From NCBI GenBank assembly GCA_041392165.1, contig JAWKMN010000001.1, forward strand, positions 620,001-684,000: a stretch of DNA of 64,000 bases. Direction: 5' to 3'. Within the stretch, counting starts at the first letter, position 1. Every line of letters begins with the position of its first letter. This DNA is from Arenibacter sp041392165 (GTDB lineage: Bacteria; Bacteroidota; Bacteroidia; Flavobacteriales; Flavobacteriaceae). Positions 47,020-55,821 of this stretch are shown here, piece after piece. Both the position numbers and the translations under genes were made by a program. The notes beneath the pieces were generated by a model that was not told where the DNA came from, ran no database searches, and saw only the letters and a list, made by a program, of their open reading frames with translations.

Positions 47020-48087
47020 ATGAAAGTTTACTGCATCATTATTGTTTTATCGGTTTTTGTTTCCGCTTCTGTAAAAGCTCAAGAAGCCCTTTTATTAAAG
47101 GACTACGAACCAATATCCATATATAACGTACCTAGGACCAAGGTAACCAAAGCCAAATTTCCCCTGGTGGATTTTCATTCCCATCCCTATCCGAAGTCGG
47201 AGCAGGAAATTGCTGAATGGGTAAGGACAATGGACAGGGTAGGGGTTGAAAAATCCATTATACTTACTTATCGTACCGGGAAGTCTTTTGACAGTATCGT
47301 AAATCTTTATTCCAAATACGGGGACCGTTTTGAACTATGGTGCGGTTTCGATTTTACAGGTTATGATGAAAAAGATTGGAGTAAAAAAGCGGTAGCGGAA
47401 TTGGATAGATGTTATAAGATGGGCGCCAAGGGTGTTGGGGAATTGGGCGATAAGGGTTTCGGGTTTTTTTACTCCCGGCCAACCCCGGCAAAAGGGATGC
47501 ATGCAGATGATAGGCGCATGAAGCCCTTATGGGAAAAGTGTGGGGAATTGGGTATGCCCGTAAGTATACACGTAGCAGACCCCATGTGGATGTATGAACC
47601 CATGGACGTGCATAATGATGGACTGATGAATGCTTACAAATGGAGAATAGATACTGCCGAGGATGGGCGGTTAACACATGCGGAACTGATTGTAACCTTG
47701 GAAAATGCGGTCCGGGAAAATCCAAAAACCACTTTTATAGCCTGTCACTTTGCCAATTGCAGTTATGATTTGGATATTCTTGGGAACCTATTGGATAAAT
47801 ATGACAATATGTATGCAGATATTTCTGCCAGATATGCGGAAACGGCGGCAGTTCCCCGATATACAAAACGTTTCTATGAAAAGTACCAGGATAAATTGGT
47901 CTATGGGACCGATATGGGTACCGATCCGGAAATGTACCAACTAACGTTTCGCGTTCTTGAAAGCGAGGACGAACATTTTTATGACAGGAATATTTCTTCC
48001 TATCATTGGTCCTTTAACGGTCTGGGCCTTAGCGATGAGGTTTTGAAGAAATTATATAGCGAGAATGCCAAGAAAATCTTGGATTAG
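47020..48087 (+). CDS. Secreted amidohydrolase family (amidohydrolase_2) protein
   Basis: This protein of about 355 residues has a signal peptide (IIIVLSVFVSASVKAQ). The metal-binding FPLVDFHSHPYP (HxH), VSIHVADP, FIACHFANC and YGTDMGTDP are the TIM-barrel motifs of the amidohydrolase_2 family, which includes decarboxylases and lactonases. The substrate is unknown. I chose ATG 47020 (MKVYC) over 47002 because it gives a clean signal peptide. It converges with the PIG-L deacetylase gene. Confidence 0.78.
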   Translation: MKVYCIIIVLSVFVSASVKAQEALLLKDYEPISIYNVPRTKVTKAKFPLVDFHSHPYPKSEQEIAEWVRTMDRVGVEKSIILTYRTGKSFDSIVNLYSKYGDRFELWCGFDFTGYDEKDWSKKAVAELDRCYKMGAKGVGELGDKGFGFFYSRPTPAKGMHADDRRMKPLWEKCGELGMPVSIHVADPMWMYEPMDVHNDGLMNAYKWRIDTAEDGRLTHAELIVTLENAVRENPKTTFIACHFANCSYDLDILGNLLDKYDNMYADISARYAETAAVPRYTKRFYEKYQDKLVYGTDMGTDPEMYQLTFRVLESEDEHFYDRNISSYHWSFNGLGLSDEVLKKLYSENAKKILD

Positions 48088-48115
48088 GCCATTTTGTTGT
48101 TAATCCTGTACGACC

Positions 48116-48985
48116 TTATTTTTGGAGCATGGGAAAAAGAATCTTAATTTCTTCATCGGTAGGCTGCTTGCCGTACTCACATATTTCAAAGCCTTCAATG
48201 TGTTTGGCACCGGAAGCCTTGGTTCCGTACCATTTTTCAGCACATTTTCGGAGTGCCTCCCTGGGAGGTTGTGATCGCCAATTGGCCAACATTTTCAATC
48301 TGCCCTTTTCATCCTTGGGTACTTTGTCCAAATTTCCCACGGTCCAGGGGAGCCATTCAAAGAATTGGGATTTGTGTGCCGACATAGCATATATTTTTTG
48401 ATCAAAAACGGGATCGATGATTACGGCAATATCCGGTTCGAACGGGCTGGGTTTTTGAAAACTATCCTCCGAGTAAAGGAAAACCGGATTTTTTTGGAGT
48501 GGAGGTACTTCCGGGGCCACATTGGGCACTATTACCATATAGGCGGCGTCCTGTACCAAAATTCCAGTATATCTGTGATCCGGATGATAATCATTGGGCC
48601 TGGGCGCAATAACCACATCGGCGTTCCATTTACGGATTTCCCGTATTACCTTTAGTCTGTTTTCCAAAGTAGGCATCAATTCCCCATCATGGTTGTCCAA
48701 AACACTATAGGTTACTCCAAATCTTTTGCCCGCTTCCTCGGCTTCTACAATCCTTATCTTGGCGAGTTCTCCTCCGCCCATGGCGTAATGGCCAGCGTCA
48801 CCATTGGTCAACGAAACAAATTTTACATTATGTCCCATCTTGGCCAGTAAAATGGCCGTACCCCCAGTGTCGATATCGCAATCATCGGGATGTGCGCCAA
48901 AAACAATAACGTTTATTTTTTGGTTCTGGGAAAGTACTGGGTTCCAATTTAAAATGAAGCAAGCAAGAAGTATGATTTTCTTCAT
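48116..48985 (-). CDS. Secreted PIG-L/LmbE-family N-acetylglucosaminyl deacetylase-like protein
   Basis: This 289-residue protein has a signal peptide (ILLACFILNWNPVLSQ). The zinc motif VFGAHPDDCDIDTGG and the second ligand segment RPNDYHPDHRYTG are complete. LmbE-like enzymes remove acetyl groups from GlcNAc-type sugars, including bacillithiol and mycothiol precursors; a secreted version probably acts on exogenous glycans. It may thus connect to the glycan diet of this organism, though it lies far from the utilization locus. Confidence 0.82.
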   Translation of the reverse strand: MKKIILLACFILNWNPVLSQNQKINVIVFGAHPDDCDIDTGGTAILLAKMGHNVKFVSLTNGDAGHYAMGGGELAKIRIVEAEEAGKRFGVTYSVLDNHDGELMPTLENRLKVIREIRKWNADVVIAPRPNDYHPDHRYTGILVQDAAYMVIVPNVAPEVPPLQKNPVFLYSEDSFQKPSPFEPDIAVIIDPVFDQKIYAMSAHKSQFFEWLPWTVGNLDKVPKDEKGRLKMLANWRSQPPREALRKCAEKWYGTKASGAKHIEGFEICEYGKQPTDEEIKILFPMLQK

Positions 48986-49132
48986 AGTACGTTTGCGGTT
49001 GGGTTTATATGTAGCTTAATATATATTGATTGGTATGCTTACAAAATTGCAATTCCAAAGTACTTGAAATTTACATTATTTTTGGACACGCCACAAGTTA
49101 AATAAGATGGTGGAAATAAAAATAGGGGACAA

Positions 49133-49834
49133 TTAATGGCACTCCTGAGTGCTATCAACGACCTCTGTAACGGGTCCGGGTGAAATATAGGGAATGCCAA
49201 GTCCCATTCCCCTTAGTATAAATAGTATTCCGACCAGGATTACAAATACCGGGATCAATCGTTGTACCGTTTTTTTTGCGGTACCTTTTAGCATACTGCC
49301 AAAGTAGACGGCAGTGGTCATTAATGGCACGGTACCTAGTCCAAATAGTGCCATGAACAATGCCCCAAGCCACGGGTTGGCGGTGGCAATACTACCCAAT
49401 AGGGCCATATAGACCAAGCCACATGGTAGCAGGCCATTGAGGAACCCAATGGTCAGGAAGGTATCGGGACTTTTACGCTGTAACTCTTTTCCAAGTTGAC
49501 TTTTTATTTTGGAGAGGAAGGAATATATGGGTCTGGAGAAATTGTATTTACTAAATGTGTTGTAGGGAATTAGGATTACCACAATCATAAGGACCCCAAT
49601 AATGATGGAAAGTCTTTGTTGTAGGCCAAATACATATAGTCCTTTGCCCAAAAAGCCAAAAATGAGGCCGATAAGGCTATAGGAGGAAAGCCTGCCCAAA
49701 TGGTAAAGAAAGACCTGGGATAATTTTTTGGCCGGCTCGTTATGGTCTACCGGTAACATAAAGGCAATGGGGCCGCACATGCCAACACAGTGCAAGCTTC
49801 CCATTAGACCCAAAATTACGGCAGATAACAACAT
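49133..49834 (-). CDS. TauE/SafE-like (DsbD_2/CcoH-type) membrane protein of the cbb3 cluster
   Basis: This 233-residue protein has six or more hydrophobic segments. The conserved MGSLHCVGMCGPIAFML, with paired Cys, and GLLPCGLVYMALLG are typical of the sulfite exporter TauE/SafE-like family found after fixH in cbb3 oxidase clusters. It is thought to help copper delivery or maturation of the oxidase. It is the last gene of the ccoS-to-tauE operon, 36 bp after fixH. Confidence 0.82.
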   Translation of the reverse strand: MLLSAVILGLMGSLHCVGMCGPIAFMLPVDHNEPAKKLSQVFLYHLGRLSSYSLIGLIFGFLGKGLYVFGLQQRLSIIIGVLMIVVILIPYNTFSKYNFSRPIYSFLSKIKSQLGKELQRKSPDTFLTIGFLNGLLPCGLVYMALLGSIATANPWLGALFMALFGLGTVPLMTTAVYFGSMLKGTAKKTVQRLIPVFVILVGILFILRGMGLGIPYISPGPVTEVVDSTQECH

Positions 49835-49870
49835 AGCTTAAGTGTTTGGACCTTTGAAGTTTCTCCCTCT

Positions 49871-50329
49871 TTATTTATTTTGATGATAGGTTATTTTTTT
49901 CCTGAACAAGTAGGTCTCGCCATGGTATTCCCAAGCTGCTTTAATGTCCCAGCGACCATCCAACAAACGATTGTCAGGTATGAGCAAATAGTCTTGGGAT
50001 AAACTTATGGGCAAGTCAAAATCCAAGTGCTTGTTAGATGGTCTGTACAGGGACACTGAGCCTTTGATGTTTTTTATATCCAAGCCATTTGGAAAGACCA
50101 ATTTTAAACCTTTATCGGTTGTTTCCAAGCTAAGCTCCACTTCCTTGTTACGGGCATTATTTTCCGCATCGATTTCATTCTGATATCCCAATTCGGCCCT
50201 ATAGTAATTCTCTGTTACCAAATCGTGATTGGCCTTATTGTCCATGCTCATCCGCACAACAAAAAACAGTATAAAACTTATAAACCCTATAAAGGCGAGT
50301 ACAATTGCGGTTCCCCAATTAATTTTCAT
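49871..50329 (-). CDS. fixH: FixH-family cbb3 oxidase assembly protein
   Basis: This protein of about 152 residues has one N-terminal transmembrane helix (GTAIVLAFIGFISFILFFVV) and an extracytoplasmic domain with YYRAELGYQNEID and GRWDIKAAWEYHGETYLF. This matches the FixH family, which works with the copper ATPase CcoI in oxidase maturation. I chose ATG 50329 (MKINWG) over an earlier in-frame ATG at 50359 that adds ten charged residues. Confidence 0.87.
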   Translation of the reverse strand: MKINWGTAIVLAFIGFISFILFFVVRMSMDNKANHDLVTENYYRAELGYQNEIDAENNARNKEVELSLETTDKGLKLVFPNGLDIKNIKGSVSLYRPSNKHLDFDLPISLSQDYLLIPDNRLLDGRWDIKAAWEYHGETYLFRKKITYHQNK

Positions 50330-50393
50330 GTCTTTATTTTTTTTCGGTTTCCAATGCACCGTTTACTTGGTTGATAATCCAATCTATTTTAAA

Positions 50394-51812
50394 CTATTTA
50401 TAACTTCGAGGGCCTAAAAATCTGACGGTGGCCGTTTCTATTAATTTATCCCCACTATAGATGCCAATATTCAATTTGTTCTTGTCACCTTCCAAAGCGG
50501 AATTGTTGATTTCAATAAACAGGGTACCTTCCGCCAATCCTTGAGCAGGTACCGTAAAAAGTTCATGTCTCACCAGATTAATGGTCCCTTTGTGGGATAA
50601 CAGCCTAAAGCTTAGGTTGGGAATGTCCTTGGTGGTTTTGTTTACCAGTTTATAGGTGTAGACGTTGCTGATGATATTGTCTTCCTTGTGTTCATAGAGT
50701 TGTCCTGGAAGTCTTAGAATATTGGCTTCCACTTCATTTCTTAAAAACAGCATCCCTATCAAAATTCCGGTAAGAATTACCAGTACGGCAGTATATCCTT
50801 TTAGTCGAGGGGTAAACTTGAATCTGGATTTTTTCTCAATATTGTCCTCACTGGCATACCGGATAAGTCCCTTGGGAAGGTTTACTTTCTCCATTATGGC
50901 ATCGCATTCATCGATACAGGCCGTACAGTTGATACACTCCAGTTGGGTTCCGTTTCTAATGTCTATACCCGTGGGGCATACATTTACACATTGAAAACAA
51001 TCTATACAGTCCCCATGTCCCAGGGCTTCCCTGTCCTCTCCTTTTCTAAACTTTTTTCTGCCGTTTTCCGCTTCCCCCCGTTTATGGTCGTAGGCCACAA
51101 CGATCGATTTGTTGTCCAGAAGCACACCTTGCATCCTGCCGTAAGGGCAAGCTATAATGCATACTTGTTCCCTAAACCAGGCAAATACAAAATAGAATAC
51201 ACCGGTAAAAATTAAAAGGGATACCAGTGTACTGATGTGTTGCATGGGTCCATCGGTGATATATTCCATCAATCGGTCGCCACCTATTAAATAGGCCAGG
51301 AATACATTGGCTATTAAAAAGGAAATAATAAAGAAAATAGTTAGTTTAAGGCCACGCTTTCTAATTTTCTCCGCGTTCCATGGCTGCTTGCCAAGACGTA
51401 TTTGGGCACCACGGTCACCTTCTATCCAGAATTCGATCCTTCTGAATACCATTTCCATGAAGATGGTTTGGGGGCATATCCAGCCACAAAAAATACGGCC
51501 GAAAGCAACTGTAAACAGCGCTATGAAGATCACTCCGATGATCATTGATATTACAAATAGATGGAAATCCTGTGGCCAAAAGGGAAAACCAAAAATGTTG
51601 AAACGCCTTTCCAGTACATTGAACATTAGGAACTGGTTGCCGTTCACCTTTACAAAGGGGGCCAGCAAGAGAAAAGTCAAAAGAATATAACTTACATATT
51701 TGCGATATTTATAAAACTTGCCGCTTGGCTTTTTGGGATATATCCATGCCCTTTTCCCCTCCTCGTTAATTGTCCCTATCGAATCCCTAAAATTGTCCTG
51801 GTCCTGTGCCAT
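50394..51812 (-). CDS. ccoG: Cytochrome c oxidase accessory protein CcoG (polyferredoxin)
   Basis: This 472-residue protein has several transmembrane helices. The quinol-oxidation-like segment FGRIFCGWICPQTIFMEMVF, CIIACPYGRMQG and two ferredoxin clusters in CIDCFQCVNVCP and CINCTACIDECD are present. A C-terminal Ig-like periplasmic domain follows (VYTYKLVNKT). CcoG/RdxA is reported to be a cupric reductase for cbb3 assembly. It is separated from ccoP by 165 bp holding a palindromic repeat. Confidence 0.95.
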   Translation of the reverse strand: MAQDQDNFRDSIGTINEEGKRAWIYPKKPSGKFYKYRKYVSYILLTFLLLAPFVKVNGNQFLMFNVLERRFNIFGFPFWPQDFHLFVISMIIGVIFIALFTVAFGRIFCGWICPQTIFMEMVFRRIEFWIEGDRGAQIRLGKQPWNAEKIRKRGLKLTIFFIISFLIANVFLAYLIGGDRLMEYITDGPMQHISTLVSLLIFTGVFYFVFAWFREQVCIIACPYGRMQGVLLDNKSIVVAYDHKRGEAENGRKKFRKGEDREALGHGDCIDCFQCVNVCPTGIDIRNGTQLECINCTACIDECDAIMEKVNLPKGLIRYASEDNIEKKSRFKFTPRLKGYTAVLVILTGILIGMLFLRNEVEANILRLPGQLYEHKEDNIISNVYTYKLVNKTTKDIPNLSFRLLSHKGTINLVRHELFTVPAQGLAEGTLFIEINNSALEGDKNKLNIGIYSGDKLIETATVRFLGPRSYK

Positions 51813-51844
51813 TTCCTTGTTTTACTAAATAATCTAGATTTAAA

Positions 51845-51965
51845 CCTGCCCGGCGTATCCGTTCAGGCAGGCGTCGAAATCTAAAATAAAGTTCCTTTCA
51901 ATGCCTCGGGCCTGCCCCGAAATAGTTTACTGCAATTATGGACAAGCATAAAAGCTTGTCCAAAA
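51845..51965. repeat. Palindromic repeat inserted between ccoP and ccoG
   Basis: Two hairpins are visible: CCTGCC...GGCAGG around 51845-51871, containing CGTTCAGGCAGG, and a perfect 8-bp stem GGACAAGC/GCTTGTCC at 51940-51961 with a 6-nt loop. The string CGTTCAGGC(A/G)GG recurs at 63663. These look like flavobacterial intergenic repeats and may cause partial termination inside the operon. Confidence 0.5.
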
Positions 51966-51977
51966 GGCCTTGGTCGC

Positions 51978-52856
51978 TTATTCTCCGGTCCAGACTTCGC
52001 CTTCTGCATCCTTTGGGTTTGCGGGGGTCTTCCCATATAGTTCCGAGAGAATAAAACTGGACACCTGGGCTATTTCGGCCGGTTTAAGGGTCTGTTTCCA
52101 AGCTATCATTCCCTTGCCGTTTCTTCCACCTTCCGAAATGGTATGGAAAACATTTTTTATGCCACCTCCCAGGATCCAATATTCGTCGGTAAGATTGGGG
52201 CCTATGCCCCCACCGCCATCCTGCATATGACAGGCCACACAATTAGTGCTGTAAATAGCTTCACCGGCCTTAATATCTGAGGCTTCGGTAAGAAGTTCCA
52301 CCGTATTGGCGTCTACCAAACCTTTTGCTGTCTTTTTATAGGTTTCAATGGCAATCTTGGCTTCGGCCACTTCCCGGTCATATTCCATGTCTTGGGTATA
52401 ATCGTTAAAAATGTGGAAACGGGCCAGATAAACCACCCCAAAAATAATGGTGGCGTAGAACATATACACCCACCAAGGAGGAAGATTGTTGTCTAATTCC
52501 CGGATTCCGTCATAATTGTGGTCCAGGATAATTTCCTCTTCTTCCTCAACAGCTTTGTTATCGGTAATTTTTTTCCAGAAGGCTTTGCCCCATTTCCACT
52601 CCCATCGTTTGGATTTGGCCTCCAAATATCGCTTTTGCGCTTCTGGGGATAGGGTTTGGAACATTACATTCTCTACTGAATTTAGGACCAATTCAATACC
52701 CACCAATATGAACAATACCATTAACATAAACAAAAGGGCAATAGGGTATTCAATAAATGCAGGTTTGTCTCCGGAGTCTATAAAATACTCCATTAATCCG
52801 AAGATTAGGAAAAAGACCAAAGGGACTCTTATCCACCAGGGTGACATATTTCTCAT
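51978..52856 (-). CDS. ccoP: cbb3-type cytochrome c oxidase subunit III (mono-heme)
   Basis: This 292-residue protein has N-terminal membrane helices (SPWWIRVPLVFFLIFGLMEY) and a CcoP-type LDHNYDGIRELDNNLPPWW segment. One c-type heme motif is seen, NCVACHMQ, with GGIGPNLTDEYWI and a distal Met in GKGMIAW. Proteobacterial CcoP has two CxxCH motifs, whereas only one is seen here, as usual in Bacteroidota. It starts 4 bp inside the preceding ccoQ gene. Confidence 0.93.
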   Translation of the reverse strand: MRNMSPWWIRVPLVFFLIFGLMEYFIDSGDKPAFIEYPIALLFMLMVLFILVGIELVLNSVENVMFQTLSPEAQKRYLEAKSKRWEWKWGKAFWKKITDNKAVEEEEEIILDHNYDGIRELDNNLPPWWVYMFYATIIFGVVYLARFHIFNDYTQDMEYDREVAEAKIAIETYKKTAKGLVDANTVELLTEASDIKAGEAIYSTNCVACHMQDGGGGIGPNLTDEYWILGGGIKNVFHTISEGGRNGKGMIAWKQTLKPAEIAQVSSFILSELYGKTPANPKDAEGEVWTGE

Positions 52857-53047
52857 AATGATTCTTCTTTAGTTTGGTTTTCTGTTTCTAATGGTATTTC
52901 ACTGACTTCTTTGATATGTTCTTTAGAGGCGGTAAATACCCACCAGAAAAGAATGGTAAAGAATACAAAAAAGATTAACAGTGATATCATGGGATAGGTG
53001 GCAACGCCATCTATACTTTCCATATATCCTTTTACAAATTTTAGCAT
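52853..53047 (-). CDS. ccoQ: cbb3 oxidase small subunit CcoQ-like
   Basis: A 64-residue protein with one transmembrane helix (PMISLLIFFVFFTILFWWVF) and a charged C-terminal tail, located between ccoNO and ccoP. Size, topology and place fit CcoQ/FixQ; sequence identity of this family is always low. Its end overlaps ccoP by 4 bp, suggesting translational coupling. Confidence 0.85.
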   Translation of the reverse strand: MLKFVKGYMESIDGVATYPMISLLIFFVFFTILFWWVFTASKEHIKEVSEIPLETENQTKEESL

Positions 53048-53050
53048 GAC

Positions 53051-55252
53051 TTATTTGTTTTGTGAAATAATTTCATCCGTTTCCTTTATTTTTATATCCG
53101 TTCCCAGACGTTGCAGATAGGCTATCATGGCAACGATCTCCCTATCCTTCATTTCTATGAATTCTTCCCCGTTTTCTGCGGCATATTTTTTGTCCTCTTC
53201 ATAACTTTTGGCAAAATCGGGATCGGAGTATAGATTTTTTTCTATTCTGCTTGCTTGTTCCTCCATGGATTGTTCGGCATTCGCAATCTCCTCTTCGGTG
53301 TAAGGAACCCCTAAGGTAACCATGGTCTCCATTTTGGATTGTATATTGGTTCTATCGTGCTTATCGCGTACCAGCCATGAATAGGAAGGCATTATGGATC
53401 CGGAAGACGTGCTCTGTGGGTCGTACATATGGTTCAAGTGCCAGTTGTCCGAATATTTGCCTCCAACCCTTAAAAGATCGGGACCTGTACGCTTACTTCC
53501 CCAAAGGAAAGGGTGGTCGTACACGTACTCTCCGGCTTTGGAATACTCGCCATAACGTTCTACCTCACTACGGAACGGCCTTACCATTTGGGAGTGACAG
53601 CCAACACAGCCCTCCCTTATATATAAATCCCTTCCTTCCAATTCCAAAGGGGTATAGGGCTTGACACTGCTAATCGTTGGAATGTTCGATTTTACCAGAA
53701 TGGTGGGTACAATTTGTATGATTCCTCCAATTAAAATGGCTATGGTGGCCAAAATGGTCAATTGAATTGGCTTGCGCTCCAACCAAGTGTGGAAAGTTTC
53801 TCCGGTGGTTCTTTTTTTGGATACGGTAGTCAGTGCTGCTGCTTCTGCCAGTTCGTCCTCTATTTTTGCACCCCGTTTAATGGTGACAGCTACGTTGTAT
53901 ATCATGACAACTGCCCCAATTATATACATAGTACCACCTATGGCACGCATCCAGTACATAGGGATAATTTCATTTACGGTTTCCAAAAAGTTGCCATAGG
54001 CCAAGGTACCATCAGGATTAAATTCTTTCCACATTAGGGCTTGGGTGAAACCGGCAACATACATGGGAAGTGCGTATAGTATAATTCCTAGGGTGCCTAT
54101 CCAGAAATGGAAATTGGCCATGGGTAGGGAGTGCAATCTGGTCTTGAACATTTTCGGAACCAACCAGTAGATCATACCAAAGGTCAGGAATCCGTTCCAT
54201 GCCAAGGCTCCCACATGTACGTGTGCAATAATCCAATCACTAAAATGTGCTATGGCATTTACATTTTTTAGGGAAAGCATTGGGCCTTCAAAAGTGGCCA
54301 TACCGTAACCGGTAATGGCAACTACCATAAATTTTAAGACCGGGTCTGTCCTTACCTTGTCCCACGCTCCACGTAAAGTTAAAAGGCCATTGATCATACC
54401 TCCCCAAGAGGGGGCAATGAGCATAATGGAGAAGGCTACCCCTAAATTTTGGGCCCATTCGGGCAGGGTGGAATACAACAAATGGTGGGGTCCGGCCCAG
54501 ATATAAATGAATATCAGGGACCAAAAATGTACAATCGATAATCGATAGGAATATACCGGTCTATTGGCCGCTTTGGGAACGAAGTAGTACATTAATCCCA
54601 AGAAAGGCGTGGTAAGGAAGAAGGCCCCGGCATTATGTCCGTACCACCATTGTACCAAGGCATCCTGTACCCCGGCGTATACCGAATAACTTTTTAAAGC
54701 ACTGACCGGAAGGGCCAGGCTATTAAAGATATGGAGTACGGCTACGGTTACAAATGTAGCCAAGTAAAACCAAATGGCCACATATAGGTGACGTTGTCTT
54801 CTTTTGAGCATAGTACCTATTAGGTTCCATCCAAAGGCTACCCATACTACGGCAATGGCCAAATCTATGGGCCATTCCAATTCTGCGTATTCCTTTGAGG
54901 AGGTGTAGCCCAAAGGCAGGGTAATTGCCGCTGCCACTATGATGGCCTGCCATCCCCAGAAATTGAAATTGCTCAAGGCATCACTGAACATTCTGGCCTT
55001 CAGCAAACGTTGGGTGGAATAATAGACCCCGGCAAAAATGGCATTCCCCACAAAGGCAAAAATAACCGCGTTGGTGTGTAGGGGCCTTAAACGGCCAAAA
55101 CTTAACCAGGATATCCCATCGGTTAAATTTGGAAAAAGAAACATAAAGGCAAGCAATAGGCCTACCGACATCCCTACAATTCCCCAAAACATAGTTGCAT
55201 AAAGGAATTTTTTTACGATTTTATTATCGTAATAAAACTGTTGTACTTCCAT
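53051..55252 (-). CDS. ccoNO: Fused cbb3-type cytochrome c oxidase subunits I and II
   Basis: This 733-residue fusion has an N-terminal heme-copper oxidase subunit I part (about residues 1-480). It contains LRPLHTNAVIFAFVGNAIF, WWYGHNAGAFFLT with the copper/heme His residues, and HVHVGALAWNG. After a linker it continues with a CcoO part with a membrane anchor, the heme c motif REGCVGCHSQMVRPF and GPDLLRVGGKYSDNWH. The subunits are separate genes in Proteobacteria and fused in Bacteroidota. It is the terminal oxidase with high oxygen affinity. Confidence 0.96.
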   Translation of the reverse strand: MEVQQFYYDNKIVKKFLYATMFWGIVGMSVGLLLAFMFLFPNLTDGISWLSFGRLRPLHTNAVIFAFVGNAIFAGVYYSTQRLLKARMFSDALSNFNFWGWQAIIVAAAITLPLGYTSSKEYAELEWPIDLAIAVVWVAFGWNLIGTMLKRRQRHLYVAIWFYLATFVTVAVLHIFNSLALPVSALKSYSVYAGVQDALVQWWYGHNAGAFFLTTPFLGLMYYFVPKAANRPVYSYRLSIVHFWSLIFIYIWAGPHHLLYSTLPEWAQNLGVAFSIMLIAPSWGGMINGLLTLRGAWDKVRTDPVLKFMVVAITGYGMATFEGPMLSLKNVNAIAHFSDWIIAHVHVGALAWNGFLTFGMIYWLVPKMFKTRLHSLPMANFHFWIGTLGIILYALPMYVAGFTQALMWKEFNPDGTLAYGNFLETVNEIIPMYWMRAIGGTMYIIGAVVMIYNVAVTIKRGAKIEDELAEAAALTTVSKKRTTGETFHTWLERKPIQLTILATIAILIGGIIQIVPTILVKSNIPTISSVKPYTPLELEGRDLYIREGCVGCHSQMVRPFRSEVERYGEYSKAGEYVYDHPFLWGSKRTGPDLLRVGGKYSDNWHLNHMYDPQSTSSGSIMPSYSWLVRDKHDRTNIQSKMETMVTLGVPYTEEEIANAEQSMEEQASRIEKNLYSDPDFAKSYEEDKKYAAENGEEFIEMKDREIVAMIAYLQRLGTDIKIKETDEIISQNK

Positions 55253-55254
55253 AA

Positions 55255-55461
55255 TTACAATTTTTGACTTTCATTTTTTTGGTTAGATATTTTTTCCGTC
55301 TTCTGGGAAGAACTTTTCACCAGTTCATCTTCAAAGAGCATTCGGACGGATGGGGTATATGAATCATCAAATTGACCGCTCTTGGTAGCCATAATAAAAG
55401 CCGCAAAAAAAATGACGGCTACTACAATACTCAAGGTCAACAATAAATAGATTACACTCAT
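55255..55461 (-). CDS. ccoS: cbb3 oxidase maturation protein CcoS
   Basis: A 68-residue protein with an N-terminal transmembrane helix (IYLLLTLSIVVAVIFFAAFI) and the conserved KSGQFDD motif of CcoS. It is needed for cofactor insertion into cbb3 oxidase. It is the first gene of the operon and lies 2 bp before ccoNO. Confidence 0.9.
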   Translation of the reverse strand: MSVIYLLLTLSIVVAVIFFAAFIMATKSGQFDDSYTPSVRMLFEDELVKSSSQKTEKISNQKNESQKL

Positions 55462-55480
55462 ACCTGGCAGAATTTAGGCG

Positions 55481-55523
55481 TAAAACTAAACATGGGGGAT
55501 ATGCAATTATATGACATTTGTCA
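55481..55523 (-). promoter_or_regulatory. FNR-type site and -7-like box upstream of ccoS
   Basis: TGACATTTGTCA at 55512-55523 is a perfect palindrome of the TGAY-N4-GTCA type. On the minus strand, TAGTTTTA (55481-55488 on plus as TAAAACTA) matches TAnnTTTG at all but the last base. Centres are 33 bp apart, as at hemN and fnr. It should activate the whole oxidase operon when oxygen falls. Confidence 0.65.
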
Positions 55524-55821
55524 GCTTTTGATAAAATATTACAAGTTCTTCTTTCCAAGGCGCATTTTAAAATACCCCTTCTATTCAAATATCCTAATTT
55601 TTAATTTGATATCCTCATTGGGACCTTTAAAAAAATAAAGGTTTTGTTTAACATTGGTCTGATATTTGTCCAATAGGGCTTAATCCAAAATAATATTGTC
55701 ATGCTGTGTAATAATTCAATTTAATTAAGGATTTTTGGGAAAGATTTTTAGTTTTGCTGCTACTTTATTGAAAATCCAGTAAATATAAGCTGGTTTTTCT
55801 ACCTTGGCACATAATAATTTA
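55524..55821. other. Intergenic region between ccoS and the cytochrome c lipoprotein gene
   Basis: AT-rich DNA with no gene. TGATATTTGTCC (55660-55671) is one base off the FNR-type pattern, and TAATATTG at 55691-55698 is a one-mismatch -7 box. Their centres are 29 bp apart rather than 33, so control of the lipoprotein gene by FNR is possible but weaker. Confidence 0.35.

Noticed and set aside
55660..55671. FNR-type site before the cytochrome c lipoprotein
   Set aside because: It has one mismatch and its spacing to the nearest -7-like box is 29 bp, unlike the exact 33 bp at the three accepted sites.
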